Origin: VFJJ01 sp031362415
GTDB lineage: Bacteria > Actinomycetota > Acidimicrobiia > IMCC26256 > VFJJ01
Direction: 5' to 3'
Length of the DNA stretch: 64,000 nt
Assembly (NCBI GenBank): GCA_031362415.1
Contig: JANLSK010000329.1
Location: 23,382-87,381 of the forward strand
Position 1 is the stretch's first letter; each line of letters begins with the position of its first letter. Shown piece by piece: positions 8,038 to 15,980 of the stretch. Made by a program: the position numbers and the translations under genes. Below the pieces are notes generated by a model. The model was not told the DNA's origin, did no database searches, and saw only the letters and a list, made by a program, of their open reading frames with translations.

Positions 8038-9639
8038 ATGAGACGCCGATTGATCGCCCTGCTGGGTGTGCTGGCCCTGACCGTTGCTGCATGTGGCGGC
8101 GGCGATGACGACACCAACGCCGGAAACGAAACCGAGAACACCGACGACGAGGGTTCGTCACGTCGAACGCAGAACACCGATGACGAGGGTGACGTCGACG
8201 AGTTCTGTTCGCTGAACGCCGAGGCCGAAGCTCTCGGGGACGAGCTGTCCGAAGAAGCGAGCGCGGACGAGTTCGAAGAGTTTCTCGATGGCCAGCAGGC
8301 GCTCATCGACGACGCCCGCGATGTTGTTCCGGCGGAGATCGCCGACGAGTTCGCCGACTTCGCTGACGGTTTCGACGCCATCGTCGAGGCGGCCGCCGAT
8401 GCCGGCTTCGACCTCACCGACGAAGGCTTCAACGAGGAAGCAGCCCAGATCACGGAGGATTTCGCCGACGCCCAGGATGCGCTCGACGAGTTCGAGGCCG
8501 ACAACTGCGAGACCGACGAGCCGGCCACCACCGAGCCCGAGGAACCCGAGACCACGTTCGCGCCGTCGACGGGCGACCTGGTGGCGTACTGCGCGGCCGA
8601 GACTGCTGCTCAGACCATCACCCTGGCAGACGACCCGACGCCTCGCCAGCTCAAGCAGTACCTCCTGACCCAACAGGACCTGATCGAAGAAGCGCACGCC
8701 AACGTCCCGGCCGAGATCGCCGCCGAGTACGAAGTCGTCGCCAGTACCCTCGACCTGCTCGTGCAGTTCGCCGACGAGTCCGGCTACGACATCAACGAAG
8801 AGCCGTTGGCCGGGTTCCTCGAAGCCGCGGCCACCGACGAGAGCGTGACTGCGGCTGACGAAGTGGTCGATGCCTTCGACGCCGCCAACTGTGAGAGCGA
8901 GCCCACGGGCGGCGGTGAAGGCGATCCGCTGGCCTTGTGCGCAGCCGACGAGACCCTCAACCTCCTTGCCGACGACCTCTTTGCGTCGAGTGACCCGACC
9001 GACGTGGAGAACGCGTTCTCCGCCCTGATCTTGACCCTCGAGCAGGCCGTCCTCGACGCACCTGCAGAGATCCAGGCCGACATCGAGACCCTTCACGCCG
9101 GGTTCGTGGCCCTCGACGAGGCAGCAGCCAGCTTCGGCTACGACCTCTCCGAGCCCGACTTCCTGGCTGTCGTCGAGGCGGTCTTCGAGGACCCGGCTTC
9201 GATCGAGGCGAGCGAGAACCTCGACGCCTGGGTGGCCGACAACTGTGATTCAGCCGAGCCGGTCGGCGGCGACGAGGAGGGTCTGGCCGAGATCGCTGGC
9301 CTGTGCTCGGCCGGCAACCTGTTCGCCTGCGACGTGCTCTACACCACATCCGACTTCGGCTCCGAGCTCGAGAACCTGGCTCTGTCGTGTGGCGGCGACG
9401 CCATGCTGGGCACCGGTGGCGGCTGCTTCGACGAGAGCTCCTTCCTCGTGGCGGGCTCGAGCCCGGAGATGGACCTCGTCTCCCAGCTGTGTATCGAAGG
9501 GAACGGTCAGGCCTGCTACGGCGTGTACATCAACTCGGCCGTCGGCTCCGAGTACGAGACGCTCGGGGCGACGTGCGCCTTCCTGCAGGACGAAACCGAT
9601 GATCCCCTCAACTGCGTGACGGGCGACCTCGGGGCCTGA
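8038..9639 (+). CDS. Cys-rich lipoprotein, tandem paralogue 2
   Basis: A 533-residue paralogue of 6283-7953. The ATG at 8038 is preceded by CGAGGAGACCC. The signal peptide MRRRLIALLGVLALTVAAC ends in the lipobox Cys19, followed by an acidic Asp/Glu/Asn linker. The modules VDEFCSLNAE, VAYCAAET and ALCAADETLN and the Cys-rich end (LCSAGNLFACDVLY, GGCFDESSF, GNGQACYGVYINSAVGSEYE) align with those of paralogue 1, while the linkers between them have diverged. The protein is strongly acidic. A role in binding cations, or as an envelope sensor or scaffold, is possible but unproven. A 13-bp stem terminator follows at 9690-9721. Confidence 0.85.
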   Translation: MRRRLIALLGVLALTVAACGGGDDDTNAGNETENTDDEGSSRRTQNTDDEGDVDEFCSLNAEAEALGDELSEEASADEFEEFLDGQQALIDDARDVVPAEIADEFADFADGFDAIVEAAADAGFDLTDEGFNEEAAQITEDFADAQDALDEFEADNCETDEPATTEPEEPETTFAPSTGDLVAYCAAETAAQTITLADDPTPRQLKQYLLTQQDLIEEAHANVPAEIAAEYEVVASTLDLLVQFADESGYDINEEPLAGFLEAAATDESVTAADEVVDAFDAANCESEPTGGGEGDPLALCAADETLNLLADDLFASSDPTDVENAFSALILTLEQAVLDAPAEIQADIETLHAGFVALDEAAASFGYDLSEPDFLAVVEAVFEDPASIEASENLDAWVADNCDSAEPVGGDEEGLAEIAGLCSAGNLFACDVLYTTSDFGSELENLALSCGGDAMLGTGGGCFDESSFLVAGSSPEMDLVSQLCIEGNGQACYGVYINSAVGSEYETLGATCAFLQDETDDPLNCVTGDLGA

Positions 9640-9689
9640 GCCGAAGGCGCTCACGCCCACCGTTGCACCAGCATCACCTGCCCGGTTCA

Positions 9690-9721
9690 CCGAGGGGGAA
9701 GCTTCGACGCTTCCCCCTCGG
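9690..9721 (+). terminator. Hairpin terminator after tandem lipoprotein genes
   Basis: A perfect 13-bp stem (9690-9702 with 9709-9721, core CGAGGGGGAAGC) with a 6-base loop TTCGAC begins 50 bp after the stop codon of the second lipoprotein gene. It lacks a U-run but fits the stem-only terminators common in GC-rich actinobacteria. Confidence 0.75.
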
Positions 9722-9750
9722 CGCGTCTCGCCCTCGATCTCCAGCGAACA

Positions 9751-9767
9751 GGACGGGTAACCCGTCC
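9751..9767. promoter_or_regulatory. 17-bp palindrome, operator candidate
   Basis: GGACGGGT-A-ACCCGTCC is a perfect dyad 96 bp upstream of the crotonase start, at the head of the five-gene acyl-CoA operon. It shares the core CGGGTnACCCG with 3588-3606 and 33804-33814. Confidence 0.4.
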
Positions 9768-9862
9768 GGCCGCCGATATGACAGCGCGAACGGGAGCGCC
9801 GTAGGTTGCCGCGGCCCTGGATCGTCGTCATCGGCGACCCGCCGCGACCGACCGAGGTTTCC

Positions 9863-10669
9863 ATGCCCCCCCATGCCATCGTCGAGCGCGACGAGCACGT
9901 GCTCACCGTCACGCTCAACCGCCCGCACCGGTACAACGCCATCACGGGGGCCATGCTGGCCCGGATGGTCGATGCCTTCGTCGAGGCCTCGAACGATGAC
10001 GGCATCCGGGCGATCATCCTCACCGGCGCCGGCGGGAACTTCTGCTCCGGTGCCGACCTGAAGGCCATGAGCGGCGATCCCGGCGATGACGCCGACGACG
10101 AGATCGACGTCCCGGCCCGGATGGCCGCCGACCCCGACCTGGCCTGGAAGGGGTTGCTGCGCAGCTACCGTCCGACCAAGCCCATCATCCTCGCGGTCGA
10201 GGGTGTGGCGATCGCCGGGGGCACCGAGATCCTGCAGGCCACCGACATCAGGGTGGCGGGAGAATCAGCCCGTTTCGGTGTCTCGGAAGCCCGCTGGTCC
10301 TTGTACCCCATGGGCGGCTCGGCGGTGCGGTTGCGCCGCCAGATCGCCTACACGCACGCAGCCGAGATCCTGCTCACGGGCAAGCACCTCACGGCCCGCG
10401 AGGCGCTGGCGATCGGGCTCGTCGGCCACGTGGTCCCCGACGGGCAGGCGCTGGCCAAGGCCCGGGAGATCGCCGCGGTCATCGCCGCCAATGGTCCCTT
10501 GGCCGTGGAGGCCATCCTCCGTACCTTGCACGAGACCGACGGGATGACCGAAGCCGAGGCCCTGGCCCACGAGTTCCACTACGGCCAGGCCGTCTTCTCC
10601 TCCGAGGACTCCAAGGAAGGCCCGCTCGCCTTCGCCCAGAAGCGCACGCCGAGCTTCAAGCGCCGGTAG
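9863..10669 (+). CDS. Enoyl-CoA hydratase/isomerase (crotonase family)
   Basis: A 268-residue crotonase-fold protein, likely adding water to a 2-enoyl-CoA or isomerising it in acyl-CoA catabolism. The first oxyanion-hole strand is AGGNFCSGADLKAM. The second is VAIAGGTEIL, and both glutamates used by hydratases are present (GGTE and the later VSEARW), so true hydratase activity is plausible. The ATG at 9863 starts the conserved part (MPPHAIVERDEHVLTVTLNR); an upstream in-frame ATG-like start would add an unconserved tail. The gene opens a tight plus-strand operon: the hot-dog gene starts 4 bases after its stop, and a FadD17-like ligase, aldo/keto reductase and unknown gene follow. The substrate cannot be told from the sequence. 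Confidence 0.9.
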   Translation: MPPHAIVERDEHVLTVTLNRPHRYNAITGAMLARMVDAFVEASNDDGIRAIILTGAGGNFCSGADLKAMSGDPGDDADDEIDVPARMAADPDLAWKGLLRSYRPTKPIILAVEGVAIAGGTEILQATDIRVAGESARFGVSEARWSLYPMGGSAVRLRRQIAYTHAAEILLTGKHLTAREALAIGLVGHVVPDGQALAKAREIAAVIAANGPLAVEAILRTLHETDGMTEAEALAHEFHYGQAVFSSEDSKEGPLAFAQKRTPSFKRR

Positions 10670-10673
10670 GGCC

Positions 10674-11312
10674 ATGGCCTCGGGTCCCGAAGCGACGCAC
10701 GTCCGGCTGGCTGCCGCGGCCCGGCTGGTCGCCAACGAGGTTCGCGTCTCCGGCGCCGATCCTGCGGTCATGGCCGAGGCCGCCGAGCTCCTCGAACGAG
10801 CCGCCGAGCTCCTGGCCCCCCATGGGTTTCGCGGCCGCTTGGCCCAGTCGGCGCTTGACGGCACGTTGTTGGAGGTGCCCACGCGCGGTGGAGCGCCGTC
10901 CGAGGTCTTCCCGTACAGCCCGGTCATCGGCCCGCTCAACCCCATCGCACCGCCCGCCGAGTTCGTCCCGGTGGGCGAGCCGGGCTCGGCCACGATGACC
11001 GGCATTGTCACGTTCCCGCCGGTCTCGGTGGGACCCCCGGGGTTGGCTCATGGCGGGTCGATCGCATTGGTGCTCGACGAGCTGCTCGGCACGCTGAACG
11101 TCATCAACGAGATGGGTGCCATGACGGGAACGCTCACCGTGCGTTACCGGAGCCCCACACCCGCTGGTGTGCCCGTGCACCTCCACGCCGAGGGACGCGG
11201 CGTCGAAGGCCGCAAGATCTACAGCCACGGCGAGATCCGTCACGGTGACGTCGTGACCGCTGAAGCCGACGGGATCTTCATCCGCGCCGTCGGCCTCCAC
11301 GACTGGACCTGA
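10674..11312 (+). CDS. Hot-dog fold acyl-CoA thioesterase (PaaI/THEM4-like)
   Basis: A 212-residue protein whose C-terminal 130 residues form a hot-dog domain of the PaaI/THEM4 type: PPGLAHGGSIALVLDELLGTLN is the central helix, with the HGG motif near residue 125 and the acidic residue (DE) characteristic of these thioesterases. It is followed by the strands TLTVRYRSPTPAGVPV and AEGRGVEGRKIYSHGEI. The N-terminal 70 residues are helical and family-specific. It would hydrolyse or hold an acyl-CoA. Placed between a crotonase and an acyl-CoA ligase, it probably releases or salvages a CoA intermediate of the same pathway (inference). It has a paralogue-like counterpart at 56511-57185. Confidence 0.8.
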   Translation: MASGPEATHVRLAAAARLVANEVRVSGADPAVMAEAAELLERAAELLAPHGFRGRLAQSALDGTLLEVPTRGGAPSEVFPYSPVIGPLNPIAPPAEFVPVGEPGSATMTGIVTFPPVSVGPPGLAHGGSIALVLDELLGTLNVINEMGAMTGTLTVRYRSPTPAGVPVHLHAEGRGVEGRKIYSHGEIRHGDVVTAEADGIFIRAVGLHDWT

Positions 11313-11359
11313 AACCCCGCGCCTCGCCCGGCGAGCGCGGCCGACCCCGGAGGTGTCCT

Positions 11360-13024
11360 GTGCCGTCGATCCGTGAAATGGTGATTGCCCGCGCCGACGA
11401 CGACGGCCTCGGGATGCTGTTCGAGGACCAGTCCTGGACCTATCGAGAGTTCGTGGCCGGCGCGTCGGACCGGGGCCGGCTCCTGCAGGGCGTCAAGGCC
11501 GCAGCCGAGGCCGCACAGGGTCCGGCCCCGTTCCACGTGGGAGTGCTGCTCGACAACGGACCCGAGTTCTCGATGCTGCTCGCCGCTGCCGCACTGGTCG
11601 GGGCGACGATCGTCGGCATCAACCCCACCCGCCGGGGTGCCGAGCTCGAACGCGACATCCGCCACACGGATTGCTTCATCGTGGTGACCGAGCGCGCGCA
11701 CGCGGAGCTGCTCGACGACATCGACACGGGAGTTCCGCCCGAACGGCTGCTCGTGGTCGATTCGCCCGCCTGGGCCGACGCCGTGGCGGCTCACGCCGGG
11801 CTCGGTGTCCCGGATGCCGACATCGATCCGGCGGCGCCGTTCATGCTGTTCTTCACCTCGGGCACGACCGGCCAGCCCAAAGCTGCGATCTGCTCGCAGC
11901 AGCGGATGGCCGGCGCCGGTCTGGCCCTCAGCGCCATGCAGGAGATCACCCCCGCCGACCGCTGTTACGAGGTCATGCCCATGTTCCACTCGAACGCGGT
12001 GATGGCCGGATGGTCGCCGTGCCTCGCCGCGGGCGCAACGCACGTGTTCCGCCGTCGGTTCTCGGCGTCGGCCTTCCTCAGCGACGTTCGTCGCTACGGG
12101 TGCACGTTCATGAACTACGTGGGCAAGCCCATGTCGTACATCCTGGCCACGCCGGAGCACCCCGATGACGCCGACAACCCGCTGGTGCGGGTGTTCGGCA
12201 ACGAGGGCGCCGAGCATGACCTGGCTCGCTTCGCCGAGCGCTTCGGCTGCCGGGTCACCGACAGCTACGGCTCGTCGGAGGGTGGGGCATCGGTCGCCCG
12301 TCCTCCCGAAACGCCCCCCGGCGCGCTCGGCCTCGGCAGCGACGGCACCGTGATCCTCGATCCCGAGACCATGCTCGAGAAACCCCGTGCTCGCTTCGAT
12401 GCCAACGGGCGCTTGGTCAACGCCGACGATTGCGTCGGTGAGATCGCCAACACCAAGGCTGCAGCGGCCTTCGAGGGCTACTGGAACAACCCCGAAGCTG
12501 ATCTCGAGCGCACCCGCCAGTCGATCTACTGGACCGGCGACCTGGGCTACCGCGACGACGACGGCTGGTTCTACTTCGCCGGGCGGAACTTCGACTGGAT
12601 GCGTGTCGACGGCGAGAACTTCGCCGCAGCGCCCATCGAACGGATCCTGGTGCGCCATCCCGACGTGCTCCTCGCCGCCGTGTACGCAGTCCCCAACGCC
12701 GTCGTGGGCGACGACGTGATGGCCGCTGTGCTGCTCGAGACCGGGCGGTTGTTCGACGGACCGGGCTTCGCCGAGTTCCTGTCGGCCCAAGGCGACCTGG
12801 GCACCAAGTGGGCACCCCGATACGTGCGTGTCGTCGACGACTTCCCCAAGACCGAGACCAACAAGATCCTCAAGCGGGTGCTGCGCCAGGAGCGATGGGA
12901 GACCGATGAGCCCGTCTGGGTGCGCGATGGCGCAAACTACCGGCTCATGACGGGCGCCGACCGTGCGACCGTGCTCAAGGAGTTCGAAGCTCGAGGACGG
13001 CTCGCCGTGCTCGACGCCGGCTGA
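11360..13024 (+). CDS. Acyl-CoA synthetase, FadD17-like
   Basis: A 554-residue adenylate-forming ligase that would activate a carboxylic acid to acyl-AMP and then acyl-CoA. The start is GTG at 11360, set by GGAGG a few bases upstream. The phosphate-binding loop FFTSGTTGQPKA is at 164-175, the adenine motif DSYGSSEGG is in the middle, and the W-TGD-L-GYRDDDGW hinge region and C-terminal KTETNKILKR lysine segment are present. The sequence resembles the FadD17/FadD1 branch rather than long-chain ligases. FadD17 belongs to the KstR regulon and acts on steroid side-chain acids in mycobacteria, so a C3-C5 side-chain acid of a steroid or isoprenoid is a reasonable guess. It is the third gene of the operon. 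Confidence 0.88.
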   Translation: MPSIREMVIARADDDGLGMLFEDQSWTYREFVAGASDRGRLLQGVKAAAEAAQGPAPFHVGVLLDNGPEFSMLLAAAALVGATIVGINPTRRGAELERDIRHTDCFIVVTERAHAELLDDIDTGVPPERLLVVDSPAWADAVAAHAGLGVPDADIDPAAPFMLFFTSGTTGQPKAAICSQQRMAGAGLALSAMQEITPADRCYEVMPMFHSNAVMAGWSPCLAAGATHVFRRRFSASAFLSDVRRYGCTFMNYVGKPMSYILATPEHPDDADNPLVRVFGNEGAEHDLARFAERFGCRVTDSYGSSEGGASVARPPETPPGALGLGSDGTVILDPETMLEKPRARFDANGRLVNADDCVGEIANTKAAAAFEGYWNNPEADLERTRQSIYWTGDLGYRDDDGWFYFAGRNFDWMRVDGENFAAAPIERILVRHPDVLLAAVYAVPNAVVGDDVMAAVLLETGRLFDGPGFAEFLSAQGDLGTKWAPRYVRVVDDFPKTETNKILKRVLRQERWETDEPVWVRDGANYRLMTGADRATVLKEFEARGRLAVLDAG

Positions 13025-13097
13025 TCAGAAGGCTCGGGCCGGGCCCCGACGGGCGACCCCGGGCGGCCGGCCGTCGAGGCGAACTACCTTGCACCGC

Positions 13098-14195
13098 ATG
13101 GAATATCGGGTGTTGGGTCAGACCGGGGTGCAGGTGAGCGCGCTGTGCCTGGGTGCGATGAACTTCGGGTCGTTCGCCAATCCCGATCACGACGACTGCA
13201 TCCGCATCATGCACGCCGCATTTGACGCTGGTGTCAACTTTGTCGACACGGCCGACGTGTACTCGCAGGGCGAGTCGGAGGAGATCGTCGCCGCGGCGGT
13301 GAAAGGTCGGCGTGACCAGATCGTCATTGCCACCAAGCAGTTCCATCCCATGGGCCCCGACGTGAACCAGCACGGCAGCTCGCGGCGCTGGATCAACGAG
13401 GCGGTTGACGGGTCGCTCCGTCGGTTGGGTACCGATCACATCGACCTCTACCAGGTGCACCGGCCCGACGATCTCACGGCACTCGAGGAGACCCTGGCCG
13501 GGCTGTCCGACGTGGTGCGGGCCGGCAAGGTCCGCATGGTCGGCTGCTGCACGTACCCGGCGCACCTCCAGACAGAGGCCCATTGGGTGTCGGAGCGCTG
13601 GGGGTACGAGCGGCTCGTGTGCAATCAGCCGCCCTATTCGATCCTGGTGCGGGGTATCGAGCGCGACTCGCTTCCCACGAGCCAGCGCTACGGGATGGGC
13701 GTCATCTGCTGGAGCCCCTTGGCCTCGGGCTGGCTCACCGGTCGCTACCGGATGGGCCAACCGCTTCCCGACAGCCCCCGCTGGGACGCCGAGATCAACC
13801 GGCCCCGCAAGGAGGGTCTCACCGCCAGCCCCGGCTCCTACCGGGAGCTCGCCGATCCCACGAACCCCGACACGCCGGTGAACGCCCGCAAGCTCGAGAT
13901 CGCCGAGGCGTTGTGCCGCGTCGCCGATGATGCCGGGATCTCCATGACCCACATGGCTCTGGCGTTCGTGCTCGCGCATCCGGCAATCACCTCAGCCATC
14001 GTGGGGCCCCGAACCCTCGAACAGCTCGAGGGTCAACTCGACGCCGTCGTGATGCGACTGTCCGACGACGTGCTCGACGCCATCGATCGCATCGTGGCGC
14101 CTGGGACCGACGTGAACCCGGCCGAGGCCGGGTACGCGCCGCCGTCGTTGACCGAGCCCTGGCGACGACGGCGCGGCCGCAGCCGTCCGTGCTGA
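13098..14195 (+). CDS. Aldo/keto reductase
   Basis: A 365-residue TIM-barrel aldo/keto reductase. From the ATG at 13098 the protein begins MEYRVLGQTGVQVSALCLG, the usual AKR opening. The catalytic tetrad is visible as D50, Y55 (FVDTADVYSQGESE), K80 (IVIATK) and H121 (LYQVHRPD). The NADP-binding end carries AIVGPRTLEQLE. It would reduce a carbonyl with NADPH, or oxidise an alcohol. It resembles the tas/YghZ-type subgroup, and the physiological substrate is unknown. It lies 73 bp after the ligase in the same direction. A second, distinct AKR is at 30034-30966. Confidence 0.88.
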   Translation: MEYRVLGQTGVQVSALCLGAMNFGSFANPDHDDCIRIMHAAFDAGVNFVDTADVYSQGESEEIVAAAVKGRRDQIVIATKQFHPMGPDVNQHGSSRRWINEAVDGSLRRLGTDHIDLYQVHRPDDLTALEETLAGLSDVVRAGKVRMVGCCTYPAHLQTEAHWVSERWGYERLVCNQPPYSILVRGIERDSLPTSQRYGMGVICWSPLASGWLTGRYRMGQPLPDSPRWDAEINRPRKEGLTASPGSYRELADPTNPDTPVNARKLEIAEALCRVADDAGISMTHMALAFVLAHPAITSAIVGPRTLEQLEGQLDAVVMRLSDDVLDAIDRIVAPGTDVNPAEAGYAPPSLTEPWRRRRGRSRPC

Positions 14196-14222
14196 GCCCG
14201 TCCTACGAGAGTCAGGCGAGCC

Positions 14223-15005
14223 ATGGGGATCCTCGATCGGTGGTTTCGACGGGAAGGCGATGGCGGTTCCGGGGCCGTGCCTGGTCCGGGGTATCGCCAT
14301 CCGGGATTCGGCGGGTCGACGTCGTTCCATCTCTGGTGGGGCCCGCTCGGTCGCGCTCCGATCGTCGAGGTGGAGGCGACGCTCGAGGTTCTGGTGGACC
14401 CGGCCGTGCGGCCCACGTACTTCTGGGCGCTCCAGGCCACGTTCGCCGATGCTCAGCGAACGTACGGTGCCGCGCATCTGGGGCTGCAGTCGTATGCACG
14501 CTTCGGCGACCGTCGGGCCGCCAACTGGGGTGGCTATGCCGAGCCACCGGCGTCACGGGTGCTCGCGGGCACGCCTCCGGTCCTGCCCGGCTTCGACGAT
14601 GACCCGAACACCAGGGCCTACCCCTGGGCCCCGGGCGTCCCCTACCGGTTGCGCATCTTCCGGGGCGTCGACGGCTGGGCCGGTGAGGTGACCGACCTGG
14701 TGAGCGGACAGGCTGTCGTGTTGCGCGAGTTGCTCGCGGCCGGGGACCGGCTCCAGAGCCCGGTGGTCTGGTCGGAGGTGTTCGCCCCGTGCGAATCACC
14801 GAGTGCATCGGTGCGCTGGAGCGATCTCGTGGCCCGCACGTCCGATGGCCACGAGGTACGGCCCGATCGGGTGCGCCTCACGCTTCCCAACGGGCGCTCG
14901 TGCCCCAACATCAACGTGAGCGTGGACGCGGTCGGTGTCGTGCAGTCGACCGGAGTCGTGCGGACCGCTCGCGACGGCGGCGTCATCGCGCTGCCCCAGC
15001 GATGA
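14223..15005 (+). CDS. Uncharacterised protein at the end of the acyl-CoA operon
   Basis: A 260-residue protein that I do not recognise. It has no signal peptide or membrane segment. The start region MGILDRWFRREGDGG suggests an amphipathic N-terminus, followed by a GPGYRHPGFGG linker. The body is rich in aromatic and beta-type residues: STSFHLWWGPLGRAPIVEVEATLEVL, FWALQATFADAQ, YRLRIFRGVDGWAGEVTDL and VRLTLPNGRSCPN. This resembles a beta-sandwich that may bind a ligand. It starts 27 bp after the aldo/keto reductase and converges on an alpha/beta hydrolase. The operon position suggests a link to the same metabolism, but nothing in the sequence shows an activity. Confidence 0.65.
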   Translation: MGILDRWFRREGDGGSGAVPGPGYRHPGFGGSTSFHLWWGPLGRAPIVEVEATLEVLVDPAVRPTYFWALQATFADAQRTYGAAHLGLQSYARFGDRRAANWGGYAEPPASRVLAGTPPVLPGFDDDPNTRAYPWAPGVPYRLRIFRGVDGWAGEVTDLVSGQAVVLRELLAAGDRLQSPVVWSEVFAPCESPSASVRWSDLVARTSDGHEVRPDRVRLTLPNGRSCPNINVSVDAVGVVQSTGVVRTARDGGVIALPQR

Positions 15006-15050
15006 CACGGACGTTCCCGGATGCCCTGCGCTGAGAACTGGGGGGCGCTC

Positions 15051-15914
15051 TCAGTCGTGGTCCTCGGCGATCCGCACCACCGCCGCGGCGACCTCGCTCG
15101 GATGGGTCTCCGGCAACACGTGGCCCCCTCCGGCGATGAGGGTCAGGCGCGATTGCGGGAGCCGTTCGTGCAGCTCCACCGAGTGGTGTCTGGTACTCAA
15201 GGTCTGGTCGTCGGTGCCGGCGACGATCTCCACGGGCACGTCGATGCGTGGGTAGCTCGCAGCCCGCTCGAGCATGGTGTCACTGACGATCTTGAAGTCG
15301 TCGAAGTTCGACGCGAGCTGACGGGGAGCGGTCGCGATGCGGCTGGAGCGGCGGAGGTGCGGCGGCGCCATGCGTTGGCCGGTCGCCCGGGCCGCAACTC
15401 GCGGAGCGGCCAGCATCACCAGCGGCGACACCAACGCAGCTGCGCCCGGGACCTTGAACAACCAGGGAACGTGGGTCGCCGACGGGATCACGTACCCGGC
15501 CACGCTCACCACGCCCGCGAGCCCGGTGAGCCCGTCAGCGGCGTCGATCGCCCAGCACAGCGCGACCGCCGCGCCCCACGAATGGCCGAGCACGATCGGT
15601 GTCGACGCCCCGACCTCGGCGCAGGCCCGGCTCACGAGGCGGGCCTGCACGTCGGGCGGGCAGGGCCGGGGCCGCTCGCTCCATCCGTGCCCGGGCCGAT
15701 CGACGGCCAAGACCCGGAATCCCTTGGTGCACAAGGCGTCGATGAACTGCGGCGACCAGCCGATCGAGGAGCCGTACATCCCGTGGACAAGCACCACCAC
15801 CGGCAACGGTGCGTCACCGTCGGGAGCGACGGGGCCGTCGGTCGACCGGGCCGGGTGCTCGACCAGGTGCATGCGCAGGCCGTCGACCATCGCCATGGTG
15901 CCCGGAGCCCGCAT
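15051..15914 (-). CDS. Alpha/beta-hydrolase
   Basis: A 287-residue alpha/beta-hydrolase fold protein. The oxyanion segment VLVHGMYGSS is at 42-50, the nucleophile elbow GHSWG has Ser112, the acid is in IVAGTDDQTLS and the catalytic His in LIAGGGHVLPE. An internal lid region with VPWLFKVPGAAALVSPLVMLAA is hydrophobic, which points to a lipophilic ester, lactone or meta-cleavage-type substrate. The N-terminal MRAPGT may be extra, since an ATG six codons in (MAMVDG) is an equally good start. It is convergent with the operon at 9863-15005 and lies 29 bp downstream of nothing else on its strand; the ligase at 15981-17621 is upstream, 66 bp away, and may be co-transcribed. Confidence 0.85.
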   Translation of the reverse strand: MRAPGTMAMVDGLRMHLVEHPARSTDGPVAPDGDAPLPVVVLVHGMYGSSIGWSPQFIDALCTKGFRVLAVDRPGHGWSERPRPCPPDVQARLVSRACAEVGASTPIVLGHSWGAAVALCWAIDAADGLTGLAGVVSVAGYVIPSATHVPWLFKVPGAAALVSPLVMLAAPRVAARATGQRMAPPHLRRSSRIATAPRQLASNFDDFKIVSDTMLERAASYPRIDVPVEIVAGTDDQTLSTRHHSVELHERLPQSRLTLIAGGGHVLPETHPSEVAAAVVRIAEDHD

Positions 15915-15980
15915 GGCTCCGAGACTACCGAGCCCCAGCCCCGTTTCGGGTCCGATCCCGTGCTGTACCCCCTGCTGGGC

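Noticed and set aside
15026..15054. CTGAGA...TCTCAG stem between the convergent operon end and the hydrolase
   Set aside because: Only six pairs with a 12-base loop and overlapping the hydrolase stop; too weak to list as a terminator.
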